Source: Dyella_A sp049445995
GTDB taxonomy: Bacteria; Pseudomonadota; Gammaproteobacteria; Xanthomonadales; Rhodanobacteraceae
NCBI RefSeq assembly: GCF_049445995.1
Contig: NZ_JBMSDZ010000006.1
Location: forward strand, 124,001-188,000
DNA: 64,000 nt
Direction of reading: 5' to 3'
The translations under genes and the position numbers were made by a program. Below, one piece after another: positions 57,671-64,000 of this stretch; position 1 is the stretch's first letter; the number at the start of each line of letters is the position of its first letter. Below the pieces are notes generated by a model. That model was not told the DNA's origin, ran no database searches, and saw only the letters and a list, made by a program, of their open reading frames with translations.

Positions 57671-58894
57671 ATGGAAATCCTGCCCATCCTCGCCACGCTG
57701 CGCCGGCACAAGATCACCGCCGCGCTGCTGATCCTGCAGATCGCGCTCACCTGCGCCATCGTGTGCAACGCGGTGTTTCTGATCAGCCAGCGCCTGCAGC
57801 GCATGGACATGCCCAGCGGCATCGCCGAGCGCGAGCTGCTGCACCTGGAGCTGGCCGACATCGGTCGCGCACCCGACGAGAAAGCGCGCACCGCCGAAGA
57901 CCTCGCCGCACTGCGCCGGGTGCCCGGCGTCACCGATGTCGCGTCGGTCAACCAGGTGCCGTTCGGTAACTCGTCCTGGAACAGTGGCATCAAGCTCGAC
58001 CCGCAACAGAAAACCTCCACCCTCAACATGACCACCTACTACGGCGAGAACGCCGCGCAGGCGCTGGGCGTGCAGCTGGTGGCCGGCCGCCTGCTGCAGC
58101 CGGACGACTACATGGATTTCGACGACGTGGTGAAGGCCGCGCAGGCCGGCGATACCAAACGGCTGCCGAGCGTGCTGGTCATCACCCAGGGCCTGGCCGA
58201 ACGGCTGTGGCCGGGACAGAGCGCGCTGGGCAAGCAGCTCTACCTGGGCAGCGATACGCCACTGCGCGTGGTCGGCGTGGTCAAGACGCTGATCCGCCCC
58301 TCGGTGTGGGACGACTCGATGGCCCAGTACACCGGCCTGCTGCCGATGCGCGTCTACAACAGCAACTATCTGATCCGTACCGCGCCGGGCGATCGCGAGC
58401 GCGTGCTGCAAGCGGCCATCGCGGCGCTGAAGAAGACCGATCCGCACCGCGTGGTGATCAACAAGCGCCTGATGAGCGACATGCGCCGCGACTTCTTCCG
58501 CGAGGACCGCGCCATGGCCGTGCTGCTGGCCGGCGTGTGCGTGGCGCTGCTGGTGGTGACCGCGCTGGGCATCGTGGGCCTGGGCAGTTTCTGGGTGGCG
58601 CAGCGGCGTCGGCAGATCGGCGTGCGCCGCGCGCTCGGTGCCACCCGCGGCAACATCCTGCACTACTTCCAGACCGAGAACTTCCTGCTCGCCACGCTCG
58701 GCATTGCGCTGGGCATGGCGCTGGCCTACGGCATCAACCTGTTCCTCATGCACCACTACGAGCTGCCCCGCCTGCCGGCGATCTACCTGCCGGTCGGCGC
58801 CATCGCGCTGTGGCTGATCGGCCAGGCCGCCGTGCTCGGCCCCGCGCTGCGCGCCGCGGCGGTGCCGCCGGTGGTGGCGACGCGGTCGGTGTGA
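57671..58894 (+). CDS. MacB/FtsX-like ABC permease, pair 2 B-type
   Basis: Permease of 407 aa, B-type start MEILPILATLRRHKITAALLIL. Periplasmic domain ends in YNSNYLIRTAPGD; coupling motif QIGVRRALGATRGNIL; C-terminus VVATRSV. GGAG is 6 bases upstream of the ATG. The last 30 bases and what follows are closely similar to the end of the pair 3 B-type gene. Confidence 0.94.
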   Translation: MEILPILATLRRHKITAALLILQIALTCAIVCNAVFLISQRLQRMDMPSGIAERELLHLELADIGRAPDEKARTAEDLAALRRVPGVTDVASVNQVPFGNSSWNSGIKLDPQQKTSTLNMTTYYGENAAQALGVQLVAGRLLQPDDYMDFDDVVKAAQAGDTKRLPSVLVITQGLAERLWPGQSALGKQLYLGSDTPLRVVGVVKTLIRPSVWDDSMAQYTGLLPMRVYNSNYLIRTAPGDRERVLQAAIAALKKTDPHRVVINKRLMSDMRRDFFREDRAMAVLLAGVCVALLVVTALGIVGLGSFWVAQRRRQIGVRRALGATRGNILHYFQTENFLLATLGIALGMALAYGINLFLMHHYELPRLPAIYLPVGAIALWLIGQAAVLGPALRAAAVPPVVATRSV

Positions 58895-59223
58895 AGGGAG
58901 GTGGCTGGCGGTGCTTTGCTGAGTGCGGCTGAAGCGGGAGACGCGCGGGATCAACCCCGCAGTTGCTGCTGTTAAGCCCTCTTCCCTGGCTCCGCCGGGG
59001 GAGAGGGTTGGGTGAGGGGGCGCTTTTGCTCTTGGCTCCGTGCCGTGGAAGCCAAGCCAGAGCGCCCCCTCACCCCAGCCCTCTCCCCCGACGGTCAAGC
59101 CGTCAGGGGAGAGGGAGCTCTATCGGCGCATGTCCGCGGTCACCCGCGACATCGTCAGTGCCAGCCGCTCTGCCTTGGCGCAGCCACGGAAGAGCTGGCT
59201 TGGGAATTCCACGAGGGACTTGC
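58895..59223. repeat. Inter-pair spacer, copy 1 of a duplicated 220-bp segment
   Basis: 329 bp without a gene. From 58895 to about 59112 it is nearly identical to 61755-61972. It carries GAGTGCGGCTGAAGCGGGAG, GGGATCAACCCCGCAG, and the CCCTCTTCCC...GGGAGAGGG and CCCTCTCCCCCGACGG...GGGGAGAGGG palindromes. Confidence 0.9.
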
Positions 59224-60525
59224 ATGTTCGGCTATTACATCGACCTGGCCCTGCGCAGCCTCAAGCGCAATAAGGTGTTGACGGCGCTGATGGTGCTGGC
59301 GATCGCCGTAGGCATCGGCGCCAGCATGACTACCCTGACCATCGTGCACCTGCTTTCCGGCGATCCGTTGCCGGGCAGAAGCAGCGCGCTGTTTTTTCCG
59401 CAGGTGGATCCGGAGTCACCGGTGTCGCAAGGGCATACCCAGCCTTACCCGATGATGGACTACCGCTCGGCCGTGGACCTGTGGAGCGCCCGCCGCGCCG
59501 ATCGCCAGGCGATCATCACCAGCAGTTCGGCGAAGGTGCGCCTGCCGGACAGCGGACAGCCACCATTGATGCTGGGCCTGCTCGCCACCTCGGCGGATTT
59601 CTTTCCGATGTTCGACGTGCCGTTCCGGTACGGCTCGGGCTGGAGCACGGATGACGACGCGCACCGCGCGCGGGTGGCGGTGATCTCGGCCGGTCTCAAC
59701 CAGAAGCTGTTCGGTGGTGCCGACAGCGTGGGACGCACCCTGCGGTTGCGCGATACCGATGTGCGTATCGTCGGCGTGCTCAAACCCTGGCGCCCCACGC
59801 CGCTGTTCTACGACCCGTGGAGCCAGAACTTCAGCAAGACCGAGGACATCTTCGCGCCCTTTGCCAGCAGCCTGGAGATCAACAAGGGCAATTTCCAGCC
59901 ATATACCTGCTGGCACGTGCCGAAGGATCCGCACGACATGCAGCACGCCGACTGTGTCTGGGTGTGGCTGTGGGTCGAGCTGGACAGTCCGGCCAAGGTG
60001 CGCGATTACGCGCGTTTTCTGGACGACTACGCAGATACGCAGAAGGCGGCCGGCCGCTTCGCCGTGGGCAGCGAGCGCGTGCGCCTTCGCGACCTGATGA
60101 CCTGGCTGACCGCGCGCGGCCAGGTGCCGGACGACGTGCGTCTGCAGGCATGGCTGGCGTTGGCATTCCTCGTCATCTGCCTGCTCAATGCCGTGGGGCT
60201 CCTGTTGGCGAAGTTTCTGCGCCGCAGCGGCGAGATCGGCGTGCGCCGCGCATTGGGTGCCAGCCGCGGCGCGATCTTTGCGCAGTGCCTGGTCGAGGCG
60301 GGTGTGATCGGCGTGCTCGGCGGCTTCTTCGGTTGGGTTCTGACCTTGCTCGGCCTGTGGCTGGTGCGTCATCAGCCAGTAGATTACGCCCACCTCGCAC
60401 GACTGGACACCACCATGTTCCTGGCCACGTTCGCACTGGCGGTATGCACCAGCCTGCTCGCCGGGCTGATCCCGGCGCTGCGCGCCAGCCGCGTCGTTCC
60501 CAGTTGGCAGCTCAAGGCCTTGTGA
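59224..60525 (+). CDS. MacB/FtsX-like ABC permease, pair 3 A-type
   Basis: Permease of 433 aa, start MFGYYIDLALRSLKRNKVLTAL. Cys229 and its partner (TCWHVPKDPHDM...DCVWVWLW) are kept, but 15 rather than 16 residues apart. Coupling motif EIGVRRALGASRGAIF. Ends WQLKAL. Diverged well from pairs 1 and 2 although the spacers around it are nearly the same. Confidence 0.94.
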   Translation: MFGYYIDLALRSLKRNKVLTALMVLAIAVGIGASMTTLTIVHLLSGDPLPGRSSALFFPQVDPESPVSQGHTQPYPMMDYRSAVDLWSARRADRQAIITSSSAKVRLPDSGQPPLMLGLLATSADFFPMFDVPFRYGSGWSTDDDAHRARVAVISAGLNQKLFGGADSVGRTLRLRDTDVRIVGVLKPWRPTPLFYDPWSQNFSKTEDIFAPFASSLEINKGNFQPYTCWHVPKDPHDMQHADCVWVWLWVELDSPAKVRDYARFLDDYADTQKAAGRFAVGSERVRLRDLMTWLTARGQVPDDVRLQAWLALAFLVICLLNAVGLLLAKFLRRSGEIGVRRALGASRGAIFAQCLVEAGVIGVLGGFFGWVLTLLGLWLVRHQPVDYAHLARLDTTMFLATFALAVCTSLLAGLIPALRASRVVPSWQLKAL

Positions 60526-60536
60526 GGAAATTGGTC

Positions 60537-61754
60537 ATGCAGATTCAACCCATCGTCGCGGCGCTGCGCCGCCATCGCCTCGCCACCCTGCTGATCGCGA
60601 TGGAGATCGCGCTGGCCTGTGCGGTGCTTTGCAACGCCTTCTTCCTGGTCGCGCAGCGCATGAAGATGATCCACACCCACAGTGGTATCGACGAACGCTC
60701 TCTGGCGACACTGAGCGTCACCGGCTTCGAGCCGAGCCAGGCCGCGGACGTCAACGCGCGCATGCTGGCGGGCCTGCAGGCCATCCCCGGGGTGCAGTCG
60801 GCCACCCTGATCAACCAGGTGCCGTTCGGGCCGCAGGCAGGTGCTGCCGGCGTGACGCACGATCCGGGTGGCAACAAGAACCGGATCGGCGTGGTGGATT
60901 TCGTGCTGGGCGGGCCGGGTACCTTCAAGGCGCTGGGCCTCAAGCTGGTTGAAGGAAGATTGCCGCAGGCGGACGAATACCAGCCTGCGATCAGCTTCGT
61001 CCCCAGCGATGCGCAGGTGCTTGTCACTCGCGCGCTGGCGCAACACGCGTGGCCCGGAGAAAGCCCGCTTGGCAAGGATTTCTGGTGCGACAAGTTCCAC
61101 TTCCGTGTGGTCGGCGTGGTGGATCACTTGGCGCGCGCCCAGCCGCACCAATACGACATGGCGCAGGCCGAGTGGACGGTGTTCACGCCCACCGCGCCGG
61201 GAGGTTCGCTCTCCGGGACCTACCTGTTGCGGGCACGACCGCAGGATGTGCAACGGGTGCTGCGCGATGCCAAGGCTGCGGTTGCGAAGATCGCCCCCGA
61301 CCTGGTGCTGAACCAGGAGGACAGCAAGACGCTGGGCGACCTGCGCACGAATTACTTCCAAACCGACCGCATCATGGTCGGCCTTCTGCTCGGCGTGGTC
61401 GTCCTCATGCTCGGCGTCACCGCACTTGGCATCGTCGGGCTCACGAGCTTCTGGGTAGGGCAGCGGCGGCGCACCATCGGCGTGCGTCGCGCACTGGGGG
61501 CCACGCGCGGAGACATCCTGCGCTACTTCCAGACCGAGAACCTGCTGATCGTCAGCGTCGGCATCACGCTGGGCATGTTGCTGGCCTATCTGCTCAACGC
61601 CGTACTGATGAAGTTCTACGAGCTGCCGCGCCTGCCGTTGTACTACCTGCCGGTCGGCGCGCTGGCCCTGTGGCTGCTCGGTCAGCTGGCGGTGCTGGGC
61701 CCGGCGCTGCGCGCTGCAGCCGTGCCGCCAGTGGTGGCGACGCGGTCGGTATGA
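60537..61754 (+). CDS. MacB/FtsX-like ABC permease, pair 3 B-type
   Basis: Permease of 405 aa, start MQIQPIVAALRRHRLATLLIAMEIALACAVLCN. Periplasmic domain with NQVPFGPQAGAAG and PGESPLGKDFW. Coupling motif TIGVRRALGATRGDIL; C-terminus VVATRSV. 11 bp after the A partner. Confidence 0.94.
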   Translation: MQIQPIVAALRRHRLATLLIAMEIALACAVLCNAFFLVAQRMKMIHTHSGIDERSLATLSVTGFEPSQAADVNARMLAGLQAIPGVQSATLINQVPFGPQAGAAGVTHDPGGNKNRIGVVDFVLGGPGTFKALGLKLVEGRLPQADEYQPAISFVPSDAQVLVTRALAQHAWPGESPLGKDFWCDKFHFRVVGVVDHLARAQPHQYDMAQAEWTVFTPTAPGGSLSGTYLLRARPQDVQRVLRDAKAAVAKIAPDLVLNQEDSKTLGDLRTNYFQTDRIMVGLLLGVVVLMLGVTALGIVGLTSFWVGQRRRTIGVRRALGATRGDILRYFQTENLLIVSVGITLGMLLAYLLNAVLMKFYELPRLPLYYLPVGALALWLLGQLAVLGPALRAAAVPPVVATRSV

Positions 61755-62091
61755 AGGGGGGTGGCTGGTGGTGTCTTGCCGAGTGCGGCTGAAGCGGGAG
61801 ACGCGCGGGATCAACCCCGCAGTTGCTGCTGTTAAGCCCTCTTCCCTGGCTCCGCCGGGGGAGAGGGTTGGGTGAGGGGGCGCTTTTTGCGCTTGGCTCC
61901 GTGCCGTGGAAGCCAAGCCAGAGCGACCCCCTCACCCCGGCCCTCTTCCCCGACGGTCAAGCCGTCAGGGGAGAGGGAGCCGAAGCGGCGCGAGTGCAAG
62001 ATCCGGCTCTGCGTCGTTGATGTTCGAAGCATGCCCCTCGACGGCGAAGGCGTCGGTGGCGTGGAAGTTTGCATGGACAGGGAGGATAGAC
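61755..62091. repeat. Inter-pair spacer, copy 2 of the duplicated 220-bp segment
   Basis: 337 bp without a gene; its first 218 bases repeat 58895-59112 with only scattered changes. The remaining 120 bases differ from copy 1 and end with GGAGG, the ribosome-binding site of the next permease. Confidence 0.9.
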
Positions 62092-63396
62092 ATGTTTGGC
62101 TACTACACGGAACTCGCACTGCGCAGCCTGAGGCGCAGCCCGATTCTCACCGCGCTGATGGTGCTGGCGATCGGGCTGGGTATCGGTGCGTCGATGACGA
62201 TGCTCACTGTGCTGCATGTGATGACGGCCGATCCACTGCCGGGTCAGGGCGCACGCGTGTTCTATCCGCAGATCGATCCGCAGGATGCGAACGGCTACCA
62301 CCCCGGCGACAAGCCACCGGACCAGTTCACCTGGCGCGATGCGATGAACCTGCTGCACGCGAAGCGGGGCTCCCGCCAGGTGGCGATGACCGGCGGGCAG
62401 GTGACGGTGCGCCCGCCGCAGGGTGAGGCGCGTGCGTTCTTCGCGTCGGCACGCTACGCCAGCGCGGACTTCTTCGCCATGTTCCAGGTCCCGCTTCTGC
62501 ACGGCCACGGCTGGAGCGCGGCGGGCGATGCAAAGCAGTCGCGCGTGGCGGTGATCTCACGCAAGCTCGCCGACAAGCTCTACGGCGCCGACAAGGCCGT
62601 CGGACAGTCGCTGCATCTGGGTAGGGATTACTTCACGGTGATCGGCGTCATCGACCACTGGAATCCCGAGCCGCATTTTTATGATCTCACCCACGGTGCC
62701 TACGCCGACAGCGAGCAGGTATTCCTGCCGCTGGAGACAGCGATGGCTTTGAAGCAGGGAACCCAGGGCAGCATGAGCTGCTGGGGTGACGGCGGCATGG
62801 GCGGCGACATGCGCACAGCCGACAGCTGCGTGTGGACCCAGTTCTGGGTACAGCTCAATACGCCCGAGGCGGTGCGTAACTATCGCCAGTTCCTGATCCA
62901 CTACTCGCAGGAACAGAAAGCTCTCGGTCGCTTCCAGCGTCCACCCAACACAGCCCTGCACAACGTGATGGGCTGGCTCGACGTCAACCATGTGGTGCCC
63001 GGCAGCGTGCAGCTGCAGGCGCTGCTCGCGCTCGGTTTCATGCTGGTGTGCGTGATCAACACGGTGGCGCTGCTACTGGTGAAGTTTCTGCGTCGCGGCG
63101 GCGAGCTGAGTGTGCGGCGTGCCATGGGCGCGTCGCGTCGATCGGTGTTCGCGCAGTTGCTGATCGAGGCGTCGATGATCGGCGTGAGCGGCGGTCTCGC
63201 CGGCCTGCTGCTGGCGCTGGGCGGTCTGTGGATCGTGCGCCAGCAGCCGGCGCAGTACGCCGCGCTGGCCCACCTGGACGCAGCCATGCTGCTCGGCACG
63301 CTGTTGCTTGCACTGGCCGCGACCTTGCTCGCGGCGTTGTTTCCGGCGTGGCGGGCCTGCCATCTGCCGCCCGCGCGCGCCCTGAAGCTGCAGTGA
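62092..63396 (+). CDS. MacB/FtsX-like ABC permease, pair 4 A-type
   Basis: Permease of 434 aa, start MFGYYTELALRSLRRSPILTAL. Cys230 and Cys246 (SCWGDGGMG...SCVWTQFW) are kept. Coupling motif ELSVRRAMGASRRSVF. Closest in look to the pair 2 A-type (same FYPQ.DPQD and HYSQEQ...LGRFQRPPN strings). Ends ALKLQ. Confidence 0.94.
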   Translation: MFGYYTELALRSLRRSPILTALMVLAIGLGIGASMTMLTVLHVMTADPLPGQGARVFYPQIDPQDANGYHPGDKPPDQFTWRDAMNLLHAKRGSRQVAMTGGQVTVRPPQGEARAFFASARYASADFFAMFQVPLLHGHGWSAAGDAKQSRVAVISRKLADKLYGADKAVGQSLHLGRDYFTVIGVIDHWNPEPHFYDLTHGAYADSEQVFLPLETAMALKQGTQGSMSCWGDGGMGGDMRTADSCVWTQFWVQLNTPEAVRNYRQFLIHYSQEQKALGRFQRPPNTALHNVMGWLDVNHVVPGSVQLQALLALGFMLVCVINTVALLLVKFLRRGGELSVRRAMGASRRSVFAQLLIEASMIGVSGGLAGLLLALGGLWIVRQQPAQYAALAHLDAAMLLGTLLLALAATLLAALFPAWRACHLPPARALKLQ

Positions 63397-63404
63397 GGAT
63401 TCCC

Positions 63405-64000
63405 ATGCACCCGATCATTGCCGCCCTGAAACATCACCGCACCGCCGTCGTGCTGGTGCTGCTGGAGGTGGCGCTTACCTGCGCCATCGTCACCAACGCA
63501 CTGTTCGTCATCGGTAGCCGTCTGGATGCCATGCATGTGGTCACCGGCGTGGCTGACAAGGAGATCGTGTGGGTGCGCAGCAGCGGCCTGCGCGATGCCG
63601 CCACGCCGGCCAGTCGCGCCAGCCTGGTGGCGGCCGACCTGGCCGCTCTGCGCAGCATCCCCGGCGTGCGCAGCGTCACGATGACCAACGGCTTGCCGCT
63701 GGCCGGCTCGTACTGGCGCGGCGTCGCCTACCGCAAGCCGGGCGACGAGAAGAGCAGCATCAACAATGTCACCTTCTACGTCGGCACGCCGGGGGTGGTC
63801 TCCACACTTGGCCTCACGCTGGTAGAGGGGAGGGATTTCCTGCCGCAGGAGTTCTCCGATTTCGATCTCTTCAAGCACACCGTGCCATCGCCCGGGGTGA
63901 TCGTCACGCGCGCGTTTGCCGACAGGGTCTGGCCCGGCGAGGATCCCTTGGGCAAGCCGATTTATCTGGGTGACCACGGCAAGGACGTCACGCATGTGGT
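63405..64000 (+). CDS. MacB/FtsX-like ABC permease, pair 4 B-type (3' end outside window)
   Basis: The first 198 codons are visible, running off the window. Start MHPIIAALKHHRTAVVLVLLEVALTCAIVTNALF is the B-type N-terminal helix. DLAALRSIPGV, GLTLVEGRDF and PGEDPLGKPIYLG match the other B-types. It starts 8 bp after the A partner. The downstream end of the operon is not seen. Confidence 0.92.
   Translation, partial: MHPIIAALKHHRTAVVLVLLEVALTCAIVTNALFVIGSRLDAMHVVTGVADKEIVWVRSSGLRDAATPASRASLVAADLAALRSIPGVRSVTMTNGLPLAGSYWRGVAYRKPGDEKSSINNVTFYVGTPGVVSTLGLTLVEGRDFLPQEFSDFDLFKHTVPSPGVIVTRAFADRVWPGEDPLGKPIYLGDHGKDVTHV

Overview
This window is a high-GC, gene-dense piece of a gammaproteobacterial chromosome. 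It most likely comes from the Rhodanobacteraceae/Xanthomonadaceae (Lysobacterales). The evidence is the gene orders ftsA-ftsZ-lpxC-(dciA)-M23 peptidase-secA and lptD-surA-pdxA-rsmA-apaG-apaH, a BtuM-type vitamin B12 importer, and the intergenic repeat families. Most of it is core housekeeping DNA. I saw no tRNA, rRNA, CRISPR array, transposase or prophage.

Layout. 1-8.1 kb: division and envelope genes (ftsA 3' end, ftsZ, lpxC), a DciA-like gene divergent from an M23 peptidase gene, and secA. 8.1-15.1 kb: the leftward lptD-surA-pdxA-rsmA-apaG-apaH operon. 15.2-17.3 kb: leftward btuM, PduO-type cobalamin adenosyltransferase and an HDAC-like deacetylase. 17.4-20.7 kb: two ubiquinone-type flavin monooxygenases and a secreted dienelactone-hydrolase-like protein. 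20.7-26.2 kb: a decayed GH92 glycosidase, a long palindromic element and a hybrid two-component sensor with a periplasmic propeller. 26.3-30.7 kb: holC, pepA, lptF and lptG. 30.7-44 kb: CDF transporter, PsiE-like protein, threonine aldolase, intracellular PHB depolymerase, RDD protein, xerD, DsbC-like protein, purL, a membrane protein, GT2 glycosyltransferase and EamA transporter. 44-50.5 kb: aroK-aroB, a YeeZ-like SDR, YbjQ, a P-loop kinase, pdxH, YjbQ, a BtuF-like protein and Fur-regulated hemP.

50.5-64 kb: the unusual part. A 167-bp palindromic element sits in what looks like a gene remnant. A near-perfect sigma-54 promoter follows, driving a membrane-fusion adaptor, one MacB-like ATPase, and then four consecutive pairs of MacB/FtsX-like permeases. 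The last permease runs off the window. Each pair is one A-type (about 434 aa, begins MFAYY or MFGYY, carries a conserved periplasmic cysteine pair) followed by one B-type (about 407 aa, ends TRSV). Repeats lie between the pairs, and two of the spacers are near-copies of each other, which points to growth by tandem duplication. A single ATPase and adaptor serving at least eight permeases is the best candidate here for an undescribed system.

Themes: cobalamin handling (btuM, adenosyltransferase, BtuF-like protein), vitamin B6 (pdxA, pdxH), LPS export (lpxC, lptD, lptF, lptG), and many extragenic palindromes that in places supply gene 3' ends.
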